Assembly: GCA_014841595.1 (NCBI GenBank)
Contig: JACYUE010000005.1
Location: forward strand, 1 to 64,000
DNA from: Oxalobacteraceae sp. CFBP 8761
Lineage (GTDB): Bacteria > Pseudomonadota > Gammaproteobacteria > Burkholderiales > Burkholderiaceae_D
Direction of reading: 5' to 3'
Length of the DNA: 64,000 nt
Under the pieces are notes generated by a model that was not told where the DNA came from, did not search any database, and saw only the letters and a program-made list of their open reading frames with translations. Below, piece after piece: positions 31,001 through 38,887 of this stretch (its first letter is position 1; each line of letters begins with the position of its first letter). A program made the position numbers and the translations under genes.

Positions 31001-31073
31001 CGATCTGGTGCTGCTGTTAAAGCGGCGCGCTGGCGACCGCGATATTTCGGGCCTTCAGGCTTACGAGGATTGA
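28041..31073 (+). CDS. hsdR: Type I restriction enzyme subunit R
   Basis: A 1010-residue motor/nuclease subunit that translocates and cuts unmethylated DNA. The N-terminal PD-(D/E)xK nuclease is seen in RFDVILLINGVPVVQIELKT (about 118-137: D, then E-x-K). The SF2 helicase has Walker A HTTGSGKT near 274-281, DECHRSQFG (DEAD box) near 394, and FGFTGTP (motif III). Motif VI-like GLIQAFSRTNRV follows. Unusually it is the first gene of the locus and directly precedes hsdS, whose ATG begins right after its stop codon. GC is a little lower than in the flanking core genes. Confidence 0.94.
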   Translation: MTTKEHQIERNFIDKLGELKYATRPDIRDRATLEANFRDKFQQLNRVKLTDEEFARLLEEIVTPDVFTAAQTLRTRNSFIREDGTPLNYTLVNIDDWCKNSFEVINQLRISSDYSHHRFDVILLINGVPVVQIELKTLGINPRRAIEQIVEYKNDPGNGFTRTLLCFIQVFIVSNRNSTYYFANNNARHFSFNADERFLPIYQFAAPDNTKINGLDEFAESFLPKCTLGQIISRYMVLVASEQKLLMMRPYQIYAVKNIVKCIEEHSGNGFIWHTTGSGKTLTSFKASTLLKANPVIEKCLFVVDRKDLDRQTREEFNRFQEGCVESNTNTAELVRRLRSDDAADKVIVCTIQKLGIALNENSKRNKSREKRGLATYANQLEALRDKRVVFIFDECHRSQFGENHQTIKEFFPKAQLFGFTGTPIFPENASFKQITGEEQTMKTTEDLFQQSLHEYTITHAIEDRNVLKFHVDYFMPDGKNSLKQGEKIAKRAIIEAILAKHNAATGERKFNAIFATASINEAIEYHRLFKEIQAEKLRADSGFLPLNIAAVFSPPGDVSADVRQLQEDLPNELADNQQEPDAKKIALADIIACYNVRFGTNHRIEEFDLYYQDVQQRIKDQQWPDEDLRKGNPGIEQHKIDITIVVDMLLTGFDSKYLNTLYVDKNLKQHGLIQAFSRTNRVLNDTKPYGHILDFRGQQDAVDAAIALFSGAKADKAREIWLVDKAPIVIDKLKEAKHALQDFMQSQGLAGKPEDVAKLMGNEARVEFVRQFKEVQKLQTQLDQYTDLTSEQAEAIQTILPGDELNAFRSQYLETAKRLRDERASPGNRSVGDKLEAMELLDFEFVLFASATIDYDYIMKLIADFSTKKPGKARMSREQLVGLIGVDAKFLDEREDITEYVMSLKAGEGLDERAIRTGYEEFKAVKAARELAELATKHGVPTADLQGFVDAVLERRIFDGEQLTELLAPLELGWKARTQKELALMDDLVLLLKRRAGDRDISGLQAYED

Positions 31074-32348
31074 ATGATGATGAAGGACTTTAAGACCGGG
31101 CTGGTGCCTCAGCTTCGCTTTCCGGAGTTTAGAGATGCGCAAGCATGGGAAAAAACCACAATTGGCGAGATCGGTAATTTCCATTACGGAAAAAGTGCCC
31201 CTAAATGGTCTTTAGCGGCAGATGCACCTACGCCTTGTGTTCGATACGGCGAGCTATATACCAAATTCGGAGCAGTTATTACGGAAACTGCGTCACGAAC
31301 TAACATCGACCCAAGCAATCTTCGATTTAGCAAAGGCGGAGAAATTCTCGTTCCTCGCGTTGGAGAGAAACCCGAAGACTTCGGAAAGTGCTGTTCCTAT
31401 TTGCCTTTAGCAAATGTTGCAATCGGTGAAATGATCAGCGTGTTTCAAACCAAAGAAATACCGCTTTTCTATACCTACTATTTTCGGCATTTGTACAAGC
31501 AGTTTGCAAAGGTTGTTGAGGGCCAGAATGTCAAGAACCTCTACTACGCTGAACTAGAGCCTCTTACTATTTTCCGCCCGTCGCGCGCCGAGCAACAGAA
31601 GATTGCTGACTGCCTGGGCTCGCTAGACGAGCTGATCACCGTACAGCGGCATAAAGTTGATGCCTTGAAGACTTACAAACGTGGCCTAATGCAGCAGCTT
31701 CTTCCCCACGAAGGCGAGACTGTTCCTCGCCTCCGCTTCCCCGAGTTCACTGGTCTCAGCTCTTGGCATTCCAAGAAGATCGGCAGCTTAATGAGTAAAG
31801 CCTCATTCGCTGTAAGTGTCGAACCGGAAAAAATGTATCGAGAGATCGGCATCCGGTCTCATGGAAAGGGCATCTTCCACAAAGTGCCTGTTCTCGGGAA
31901 AGTCATTGGTGAAAAACGGGTGTTCAAGGTGGTGCAAGACGCGCTAGTATTAAACATTGTTTTCGCTTGGGAGCAAGCCGTGGCGACGACTTCTGAAAAG
32001 GAAACCGAAATGATCGCGTCTCATCGATTTCCCATGTATGTGGCAAAACCGGGGAAATGCGATGTCGAATACATCAAAAATTTTTTCGTCACCAAAGAAG
32101 GCAAGCGCCTTTTGGGCATGGCCTCACCCGGCGGCGCGGGTAGAAACAAGACGTTGGGTCAGAAGGAATTTGAGAAACTGGAGGTAGTCTTGCCCGTCTC
32201 AGTCAACGAGCAGGTCCAAATTGCGAACTGTCTGTCGTCACTTGACACCAAGATAACCTTCGAGGCTGATCAACTCGAAGCTCTGAAGGCTCACAGAATG
32301 GGCATTATGCAGCAACTCTTCCCTGCACCTGAAGAGGGCGAAGCGTGA
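31074..32348 (+). CDS. hsdS: Type I restriction-modification specificity subunit S
   Basis: A 424-residue specificity subunit that recognises the split target sequence. Two variable target-recognition domains (about 20-170 and 230-375) are separated and followed by conserved helical spacers that resemble each other: AEQQKIADCLGSLDELITVQ with GLMQQLLPHEGE, and NEQVQIANCLSSLDTKITFE with GIMQQLFPAPEE. This internal repeat is the hallmark of HsdS. The target site cannot be read from sequence. It overlaps the GTG start of the next gene by 4 bp. The TRDs are more AT-rich than the spacers, a usual sign of domain exchange. Confidence 0.93.
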   Translation: MMMKDFKTGLVPQLRFPEFRDAQAWEKTTIGEIGNFHYGKSAPKWSLAADAPTPCVRYGELYTKFGAVITETASRTNIDPSNLRFSKGGEILVPRVGEKPEDFGKCCSYLPLANVAIGEMISVFQTKEIPLFYTYYFRHLYKQFAKVVEGQNVKNLYYAELEPLTIFRPSRAEQQKIADCLGSLDELITVQRHKVDALKTYKRGLMQQLLPHEGETVPRLRFPEFTGLSSWHSKKIGSLMSKASFAVSVEPEKMYREIGIRSHGKGIFHKVPVLGKVIGEKRVFKVVQDALVLNIVFAWEQAVATTSEKETEMIASHRFPMYVAKPGKCDVEYIKNFFVTKEGKRLLGMASPGGAGRNKTLGQKEFEKLEVVLPVSVNEQVQIANCLSSLDTKITFEADQLEALKAHRMGIMQQLFPAPEEGEA

Positions 32349-33481
32349 GTGGCATCCGTAAATTTACTAGTCTGCGCAGATTGGTTCATCGTTTACGCGA
32401 CGACTTAAACAATCCAACGAAGCCCACGCAACTAATACTAGTCTATGCATATAACCGAACTGGCAAGACACGCCTTTCGATGGAGTTTAAGGACGCAGGG
32501 AAGCGGAAAAACGGCGGGAACTCAGATACACTTTACTTCAACGCTTTTACGGAAGATTTGTTTACCTGGGAAAATGATCTTGATGAAGATACGTCCCGTT
32601 ACCTACAGCTAAACCCAGACTCCAACTTTTTCAATGGGCTAAAAGACCTTTCGTTGGATGAAACCATCGCCGGCTACCTCAACCGATATGCAGACTTTGA
32701 TTTTGATATTGACTATGATTCGTGGAAAGTCTCCTTCCGCAAAGACACTGCGGAGAACATCAAAATATCGCGCGGTGAGCAGAATATTTTCATCTGGTGC
32801 CTGTTTATGGCCATCTGTGAGCGCATGCTTGATGGCCACGTCTCCTATCAATCAAAGAAATATCTCTATATAGACGACCCGATTTCTTCGCTCGACGACA
32901 ACAGTGCTATTTCTGTCGCTTGTGACTTGGCAAAGCTCCTTCGTCGCGCCGCGAGTAGAAAAGCCCAAAACGGAGAGGCGAATCCTATAAAAATCGTTTT
33001 TTCGTCGCACCATGCACTTTTTTTTAACGTGATGTGTAATGAGATCGGCAGATCTAAAGAGGCTCAGCCTAAGGTAGCCCTTAAACGGTATTTTCTTCAT
33101 CGTCCTAATGGCGACGGTGTTTATACCCTTCGAGCGACCGACGACACGCCTTTTTATCATCACGTTGCAACCCTTGCTGAGCTTCAACTGGCTTCAGATC
33201 CGGCTAAAGGTAAGTTGTATACCTATCACTTTAATGCATTGCGTAGCATTATGGAAAAAACCGCGTCCTTCTTTGGTCATTCAGACATTTCTTTTTGCCT
33301 AAAGAAAATCAATAACGAAGAAGACAGAGCCCTCTACAACCGCGTAATCAATCTACTCAGCCACGGTGCATATGCCATCTACGATCCTACGGAAATGGGT
33401 GACGATAATAAGGAGCTGTTCCGCCGTATTCTCAAAGACTTCATAAATGAGTTTAAATTCAATCTACCGGGCATTTTGTAA
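32345..33481 (+). CDS. PrrC-like ABC-ATPase, candidate anticodon nuclease within the hsd locus
   Basis: A 378-residue ATPase starting at GTG 32345, overlapping hsdS by 4 bp. Walker A is AYNRTGKT (35-42), with Ala where Gly is usual and Arg in the loop. The ABC signature is SRGEQ (142-146), Walker B is KYLYIDDPISSLDD (172-185), and the switch His is in FSSHHALFF. The C-terminal 90 residues contain LRSIMEKTASFFG (Arg300, Glu304) and NLLSHGAY (His340). This spacing mirrors the Arg320-Glu324-His356 triad of the tRNA-Lys anticodon nuclease PrrC, which also sits inside a type I hsd locus and has similar length (396). The ATPase call is secure. Nuclease function is inferred and needs an alignment to confirm. 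Confidence 0.72.
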   Translation: MSGIRKFTSLRRLVHRLRDDLNNPTKPTQLILVYAYNRTGKTRLSMEFKDAGKRKNGGNSDTLYFNAFTEDLFTWENDLDEDTSRYLQLNPDSNFFNGLKDLSLDETIAGYLNRYADFDFDIDYDSWKVSFRKDTAENIKISRGEQNIFIWCLFMAICERMLDGHVSYQSKKYLYIDDPISSLDDNSAISVACDLAKLLRRAASRKAQNGEANPIKIVFSSHHALFFNVMCNEIGRSKEAQPKVALKRYFLHRPNGDGVYTLRATDDTPFYHHVATLAELQLASDPAKGKLYTYHFNALRSIMEKTASFFGHSDISFCLKKINNEEDRALYNRVINLLSHGAYAIYDPTEMGDDNKELFRRILKDFINEFKFNLPGIL

Positions 33482-33632
33482 GCACCGTGATAATTGAGGG
33501 TGCTTATACTACTACCAATATCATGAGCAAACCAAGCCGCGAGGCAACTATCGAGGAATTCTCGATGGCAACCATAAGACGGTGACGAGCTCAAGGTACT
33601 AGAAAACACAACATCAAGAACCGACCAAAAAT

Positions 33633-35291
33633 ATGACCGAACAAGATCAGAAACAACTGGGTAAGACCCTCTGGAACATCGCTGACCAGCTACGCGGCTC
33701 GATGAATGCGGACGACTTCCGCGACTATATGCTCTCTTTCCTGTTCCTGCGCTACCTTTCTGACAACTACGAGCAGGCGGCTAAAAAGGAATTAGGAGCG
33801 GACTATCCGAAGCGGGAATCGGACGAGGGAAGTAGCGATAACAAGATTCCTTCACGCCCGCCGCTAGCCCATTGGTACGAAGAAAACGCCGTCGACGTTA
33901 AAGATTTCGAAAAACAGATGCGCCGCAAGGTGCATTACGTCATTGAGCCAGATTTTCTTTGGGGTAGCATCGTTCGCCTCGCTAAGAAGCAGGACGACCG
34001 GCTCCTCGATACGCTGCAAAAAGGCTTTAAGTACATCGAGGAGAAATCCTTTCAAAGCAACTTCCAGGGGTTATTCTCGGAGATCAACCTTGCTTCGGAC
34101 AAGCTGGGTCGCCAATACTCGGAACGCAATGCCAAGCTGTGCTCGGTTATCTCTGAGCTAGCACGTGGCATGTCATTGTTTTCGAGTGACACTGACACAT
34201 TAGGCGATGCTTACGAGTACCTGATTGGGCAATTCGCAGCAGGTTCGGGCAAAAAGGCCGGCGAGTTTTACACTCCGCAACAGATATCGAACATTCTCTC
34301 GACCATCGTCACGCTCGATAGTCAGGAGCCCAAGGAAGGGCCGCGTAAGAAACTGGAGAGCGTATTCGACCTCGCCTGCGGGTCCGGCTCACTTTTGCTG
34401 AACATACGTCATCGCATGAAAGATGCTGGCGGCAGCATTGGCAAGATTTATGGCCAAGAATACAACGTCACCACTTACAACCTAGCACGTATGAATATGC
34501 TGCTGCATGGAGTGAAAGACACTGAGTTCGAGATTTACCACGGCGACACGCTGACCAATGCATGGGATTTCCTGCGCGAAACGAATCCAGCGAAGAAGCC
34601 GCAGTTCGACGCAGTGGTAGCGAATCCACCGTTCAGCTATCGTTGGGATCCAACCGATACGATCAGCGAAGATATGCGCTTCAAGAACCATGGTGTGGCA
34701 CCCAGGAGCGCCGCTGACTTTGCTTTTCTGCTGCACGGGCTGCACTACCTGAAAGAGGATGGCGTCATGGCAATCATTTTGCCGCACGGCGTATTGTTCC
34801 GTGGCGGTGCGGAAGAACGTATCCGCCGCAAGCTGCTGCAGGATGGACATATCGATACCGTGATCGGGTTACCTGCGAACTTATTCTACTCGACAGGTAT
34901 CCCAGTTTGCATTCTTGTATTAAAAAAATGCAAGAAAGCAGATGACGTGCTCTTTATCAACGCGGCCGAGCACTTTGATAAAGGCAAACGCCAAAACCAA
35001 CTTGCCGAAACGCATATTGCGCGTATTGTAGAGACTTATAAATACCGCAACGAAGAAACGCGTTACTCTCGACGTGTCCGCATGGATGAAATCGAGAAGA
35101 ACGATTTTAACCTCAACATCTCCCGCTATGTCAGTATAGCGGAAGCGGAGGAGGGAGTAGACCTCGAAGCGGTGCATGACCAACTCGTAAGTCTCGATCA
35201 AAAGATCAAGACCGCCACCGATCATCACAATAAATTTCTTAGCGAACTTGGGCTACCACTGCTTCCATATGGAAACGGGGTCGAAATGTAA
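33633..35291 (+). CDS. hsdM: Type I restriction-modification methyltransferase subunit M
   Basis: A 552-residue N6-adenine methyltransferase that protects host DNA together with HsdS. The N-terminal helical domain begins LGKTLWNIADQLRGSMNADD. The SAM-binding motif I DLACGSGS is near 247-254, and the catalytic motif IV NPPF near 331-334. The C-terminus has a heptad-like helical stretch for HsdS contact. It is last in the locus, 151 bp behind the PrrC-like gene, so it may have its own promoter in that gap. Methylase before nuclease is the common order, so this layout is atypical. Confidence 0.94.
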   Translation: MTEQDQKQLGKTLWNIADQLRGSMNADDFRDYMLSFLFLRYLSDNYEQAAKKELGADYPKRESDEGSSDNKIPSRPPLAHWYEENAVDVKDFEKQMRRKVHYVIEPDFLWGSIVRLAKKQDDRLLDTLQKGFKYIEEKSFQSNFQGLFSEINLASDKLGRQYSERNAKLCSVISELARGMSLFSSDTDTLGDAYEYLIGQFAAGSGKKAGEFYTPQQISNILSTIVTLDSQEPKEGPRKKLESVFDLACGSGSLLLNIRHRMKDAGGSIGKIYGQEYNVTTYNLARMNMLLHGVKDTEFEIYHGDTLTNAWDFLRETNPAKKPQFDAVVANPPFSYRWDPTDTISEDMRFKNHGVAPRSAADFAFLLHGLHYLKEDGVMAIILPHGVLFRGGAEERIRRKLLQDGHIDTVIGLPANLFYSTGIPVCILVLKKCKKADDVLFINAAEHFDKGKRQNQLAETHIARIVETYKYRNEETRYSRRVRMDEIEKNDFNLNISRYVSIAEAEEGVDLEAVHDQLVSLDQKIKTATDHHNKFLSELGLPLLPYGNGVEM

Positions 35292-35366
35292 GACATAGGG
35301 TAATCCCCCCACAAAAAGAGCACGATCAGAAGTAGAATTTTCTACTTAAGAAACAGAAACCTCGGC

Positions 35367-35630
35367 GTGAAGACCTCCCGCTTTACCGACAGCCAGATCA
35401 TCGCCATTCTCAAGCAAGCCGAAGCCGGCAGCCTTGTATCAGAGCTGTGCCGCGAGCAGGGCATCAGCAACGCTAAGTTCTACAAGTGGAGCTCCAAGTT
35501 CGGCGGCATGGATGCCTCGCTGATGGCACGCATGAAGGAGCTAGAAGAGGAAAACCGTCGCCTCAAGAAGATGTATGTCGAGGAGCGCCTCAAGGCCGAG
35601 ATTGTCGCGGAGGCACTGACAAAAAAATGA
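35367..35630 (+). CDS. IS3-family (IS407-like) transposase OrfA
   Basis: An 87-residue helix-turn-helix protein that starts with GTG. It is complete: KTSRFTDSQIIAILKQAEAG, then SNAKFYKWSSKFGGMDASLM and a leucine-zipper tail EELEEENRRLKKMYVEERLK. The stop codon lies within AAAAAAATGA, the A7 slippery run at which IS3 elements fuse OrfA and OrfB by -1 frameshifting. It can be translated, but its OrfB partner is broken. Confidence 0.88.
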   Translation: MKTSRFTDSQIIAILKQAEAGSLVSELCREQGISNAKFYKWSSKFGGMDASLMARMKELEEENRRLKKMYVEERLKAEIVAEALTKK

Positions 35631-36131
35631 TAGCACCATCTCAGCGGCGAGAGATGGCGCAATAGGCCGTGTTGGAGCGGTCCGCCACGGTCAGGCTGGC
35701 GTGCCAGGCATTTGGCATTAGCCAGACCTGCTACCGATACAAAGCGAAGCTAGACGTGGAAAACAACCTCATTGCCGACTGGCTGGTACGGCTGACGAAC
35801 AACGAGCGCAACTGGGGCTTTGGCTTGTGCTTCCTGTACCTGCGCAACGTGAAAGGCTTCACATGGAACCACAAGCGCGTCTATAGAATCTACCGCGAAC
35901 TCGAGCTGAACCTGCGGATCAAACCGCGTCATCGTCTGGTGCGGGAGAAACCGCTGCCGTTGGCAATGCCGAGTGCGATCAATCCAGAGCTGGTCGATGG
36001 ACTTCATGCATGACCAGCTTGCCGATGGGCGCAGCATCCGTTTGTTCAATGTAATAGATGACTTCAACCGCGAGGGCTTGTGGATCGAGGTCGATTTCTT
36101 ACCGCCGTCCGAGCGGATTTTACAGCCTTAG
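35627..36131 (+). pseudogene. IS407-like transposase OrfB, truncated and interrupted
   Basis: It reads MIAPSQRREMAQ and then hits a TAG (35663-35665) where intact copies have Gln. It continues ERSATVRLACQAFGISQTCY and [19 protein letters not shown] up to about 35990, where a frameshift occurs. The downstream frame gives [18 protein letters not shown] and VIDDFNREG, then stops at 36129 after ERILQP. The rest of the DDE domain is missing. At least three lesions mean it is not functional. Confidence 0.85.
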
Positions 36132-36139
36132 TGCGCAGC

Positions 36140-36330
36140 TACGTCTGTCAGGAATTCACACTGCCCACAATAAAAATGGAATGGTGGAGCGAAGGATCCG
36201 CACTTTGAAGGGGCAGTGTACGCATCGGCACCGCTTTGTGACATTGCAACATGCCAGCCGCGGATGGGCGACTGGAATCAGTTTACAACCACAAGCGCCC
36301 TCATCAGGAATTTTCTGAGCCAATACATGC
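36140..36330 (+). pseudogene. C-terminal remnant of a second IS3-type integrase
   Basis: Across two shifted frames the sequence spells THNKNGMVERRIRTLKGQC, HRHRFVTLQHASR, GDWNQ and YNHKRPHQEFSEP, the end of the integrase core with the late catalytic Glu region. It differs from the IS407-type OrfB at its left, so it derives from another element. Frameshifts and the missing N-terminus make it non-functional. Confidence 0.7.
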
Positions 36331-36461
36331 ACTGCTCATATCAGCGTTTTGCCCAACAAAGCCGTCTGACGTCCCAATTATTTTTAAATAGTTTTAAACA
36401 ACTAGAATTTTGTTAAAATTCAGTATTGGCCGAACTGTTGCCAATTCAAATGGGAAGACAG

Positions 36462-38177
36462 ATGAAAATTGCTTGGAGAAAATTGTTGGGCCGGCTAAAA
36501 ATTTCGACTGGAGACGATTTTGAACGTACAGTGCTTCCATACCTGCGCGTGCTGTGGCCTGCCATTATTGCTTCTCCACGATTAATGCAGATGGATCGAA
36601 AAGGCATCGATCTTCTAGTTGAAACAGGGTCTACGAAGCACTTTGAAGTGGTCGTACAGGCGAAGGGATTTACAATTGAAGAAGAAATCCAGGAACAACA
36701 AGTAAGAAAACAGATCATTCCCTCCATAAGAAAATTCGCCAAATCAGGATTAACATGCGATACATATGTTTTATTGCACAACAGAAATGAAGCTAAAAAA
36801 GCCGAGGCTGATCTAATTCAAGTGGAGCTTGATCTTCTCATCGCGAACGGAAAAGCAAAGAATTTTAAAGTTTTTGGCAGGGAAGTTTTTGTCAGTGCCG
36901 TTGAGACTCACTTAACAGAAAAAATCAGGAATAAATTAAATGAACGCTCATTAGTTCTTTTGAAAAATCATTTAGATTATTTTCATTTTGGCAATCTTCT
37001 TGTGTCTGAAGTCCCTGTTACCCATAGTAGATGGGCGCCTTCAGCATTTACTGGCCCTTCTATATCGGTTGAAAGTTCTAAGACATGTAACGCAGCGGAG
37101 TTTGTTGCCCCGAATGCAAAATCAAGATACTCTTTGTTAATTGGAAGTTTCGGCATTGGAAAAACCACCACTGCCTTGCAATTGGCAAGTGCAGTTGGTT
37201 TTTCTGTGGTGTACATTCCAGCGGCTGCCATAACGGCCCACTTAGACGGACTGAATACGAATTTGCTTTTGCGACGGATTATTTCGGCTATTGAAGTTTT
37301 AGAAGACTTCGATGAGCAAGACGCTATTGTATTAACGAATGTTGCAGCAGTGGTCCTCAATAAATTGTTGACGCAACAGAATCATAGATTTCTTTTGGTA
37401 ATTGATGGGTTAGATGAGCATAGATCTTACGGAACCGCAGCGGGTCTTAATGCATTAACAAAAGAGTTAACGGACATTCAATGTCCAATAATTTTGACTA
37501 CTCGCAAAGAACATTTTGAAGCGTTAAGTGGAAATTACGCCTCGATCTTTGATGGGGTAAGTAAAATAAAAGACCCCAAGCGCCATATCGATGTTTTTGA
37601 GTTGGGCAATTGGACAACTGAGCAGGGGTTAAATTTATTGACTGCGGCTTTGTCTAGAGTGTCAGAGCAGAGCCAGAAGCATGCAATTAATGAGTTGATA
37701 CTTAGCGTAAAAAGTTCTGATAGGGCTTTGTCTCGCGATCTGTTGAGCCATCCATTATTCATGCAAATGACATTGGACTTAATATTTGAAAATCAAGAAT
37801 GGGATTTAGCCAATCAAAATATACTTATTGAGCATTGGTGCCGATCGAAGATCAATCGTGACCTCATGTTGCCTAGAGTGCCAATTGAGGGTGATTTTGA
37901 CCGGAATGAATATGTTAGCAACATGCTTTCTGCTATGGCGCAAGTATCAAATTTTATGAAAGATGTCGAGTCAGGAGAAATGTTAGAATCTATCGATGTT
38001 AATTGTATTCTTCCAATCGTGACTGAGACTTTGAGAATGAATATAAATTCCAGCACTCTGGTTTTGACTTCATTACTTGTACCTTCACAGATGAGGCGTG
38101 GATCCATTATGAAGGTAAAATTCTTCCATCGGTCTATCCAGGAATATTTCCGTGATTATAAACCAATCGAAATATAA
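36462..38177 (+). CDS. Mrr-like nuclease fused to a NACHT (STAND) NTPase, candidate defence protein
   Basis: A 571-residue protein, strikingly AT-rich (about 40% GC in sampled lines). Residues about 10-110 look like a PD-(D/E)xK nuclease of Mrr type: DDFERTVLPYLRVLW, then KGIDLLVE and EVVVQAKGF (Asp...Gln-x-Lys). A NACHT-like NTPase follows, with Walker A GSFGIGKTTT near 227-236 and Walker B FLLVIDGLDEH near 310-320. KFFHRSIQEYFRDY near 552-565 matches the typical end of a NACHT module. The protein stops soon after, so the usual repeat sensor is absent or lost. Start ATG 36462 follows GGGAAGA closely; ATG 36450 and TTG 36426 are alternatives. Proteins of this architecture act in anti-phage defence; function here is inferred. 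Confidence 0.75.
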   Translation: MKIAWRKLLGRLKISTGDDFERTVLPYLRVLWPAIIASPRLMQMDRKGIDLLVETGSTKHFEVVVQAKGFTIEEEIQEQQVRKQIIPSIRKFAKSGLTCDTYVLLHNRNEAKKAEADLIQVELDLLIANGKAKNFKVFGREVFVSAVETHLTEKIRNKLNERSLVLLKNHLDYFHFGNLLVSEVPVTHSRWAPSAFTGPSISVESSKTCNAAEFVAPNAKSRYSLLIGSFGIGKTTTALQLASAVGFSVVYIPAAAITAHLDGLNTNLLLRRIISAIEVLEDFDEQDAIVLTNVAAVVLNKLLTQQNHRFLLVIDGLDEHRSYGTAAGLNALTKELTDIQCPIILTTRKEHFEALSGNYASIFDGVSKIKDPKRHIDVFELGNWTTEQGLNLLTAALSRVSEQSQKHAINELILSVKSSDRALSRDLLSHPLFMQMTLDLIFENQEWDLANQNILIEHWCRSKINRDLMLPRVPIEGDFDRNEYVSNMLSAMAQVSNFMKDVESGEMLESIDVNCILPIVTETLRMNINSSTLVLTSLLVPSQMRRGSIMKVKFFHRSIQEYFRDYKPIEI

Positions 38178-38510
38178 TTTTTCCTAATGAGAGCCAAAGT
38201 CGACCGACTGAATTTCTTGATGCCTGCATCCTGCTTTTAAAGTACATCTTGAAATTTCCGCGGCTCAACGGTCGTTTCCCAGATGACCGCGTACGGTCTG
38301 AATATTTTTTCTGGGTTTATGACACGGCCGGGCGTCAATGTGCCCCGGGTATCCATGCGATTGTTTCTTGTTGTCGGCACTTGCCACTTTATCCCACGTA
38401 ACGTAGCGCTGAAGCACCTTGACCGCTGCCTGCGGTTGTCGAGGGCGTTGGCGTACTCGACGCAAATCGCGCTGGCGCCGGCCAATGGGTTGGAACTGGA
38501 TCTGACCGGT

Positions 38511-38642
38511 AGGAAAATTTCACCTATTGTGAGATTTCTTTAGGGAATTTTCACGTATTTTGAGACAGCCTTTGCCGCCAGTCTCAAATTACATGACTTA
38601 GCCCTGAATTTGTATAGGAACCGATTTCATTTATTTTGAGAT
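38511..38642. repeat. Cluster of four imperfect 25-bp repeats (transposon-end-like)
   Basis: Three direct copies end at 38535, 38566 and 38642 (38511-38535, 38542-38566, 38618-38642), and one inverted copy lies at 38581-38605. Shared core: TTTCAC-TATTTTGAGA. Copies one and two match at 20 of 25 positions; the inverted copy matches copy two at 18 of 25. Copy two is followed by A, so its reverse complement begins TGTCTCAAAATA. Multiple spaced sites like these occur at ends of Tn7-, IS21- and Tn5053-type elements. Confidence 0.6.
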
Positions 38643-38673
38643 CCTACAGTTTACTTGAACGATCGGCCAGAAT

Positions 38674-38699
38674 GGCCAACCATTCGGTTGGCCCTTTTT
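38674..38699 (+). terminator. Rho-independent terminator
   Basis: An 8-bp stem GGCCAACC/GGTTGGCC followed by CTTTTTC. It has no recognisable gene directly upstream, which fits a deleted or decayed neighbour. Confidence 0.65.
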
Positions 38700-38887
38700 C
38701 ATTGGATACGCGCCAGGCACCGTTACATGGCGTGCAACTCGTGCTAGTATTGACGCTGGGCAGTGCAGGCGGCCCAGCTCTCGCGAAAGCCAACGCACCT
38801 GCTCAGGAAAATCCGTTTCAGGAGTCGTACCTGTTCAATCACAGTCGCCGTAGCGAGAGCGGCAACATCATGTGAATAGGATCAGGT

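Larger units (their letters stand above)
35301..36330 (+). mobile_element. Chimeric, decayed IS3-family element
   Basis: Two IS3-family remnants abut. The left one has an intact OrfA (35367-35630) and a broken OrfB of the IS407 type. The right one is only the C-terminal end of a different IS3-type integrase. The left end is placed near 35301, where a run TAATCCCCCCACAAAAAGAG resembles IS3-family termini; no clear right terminus or target duplication was found. It lies between hsdM and the NACHT gene and is probably inactive. Confidence 0.7.
38178..38887. other. Intergenic stretch without a recognisable gene
   Basis: 710 bp between the NACHT gene and the next credible gene. Short reading frames exist on both strands (38237-38485 minus, 38283-38543 plus, 38636-38875 plus), but none resembles a family I know. 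Base composition rises from AT-rich to GC-rich. The part from 38511 to 38642 holds repeats, and a terminator lies at 38674-38699. It is probably debris from past insertions. Confidence 0.5.

Noticed and set aside
38237..38543. Overlapping short frames on both strands after the NACHT gene
   Set aside because: No family resemblance, no ribosome binding site and inconsistent frames; treated as intergenic debris.
38636..38875. 79-codon plus-strand frame
   Set aside because: A strong terminator hairpin lies inside it and it starts at TTG without a ribosome binding site.
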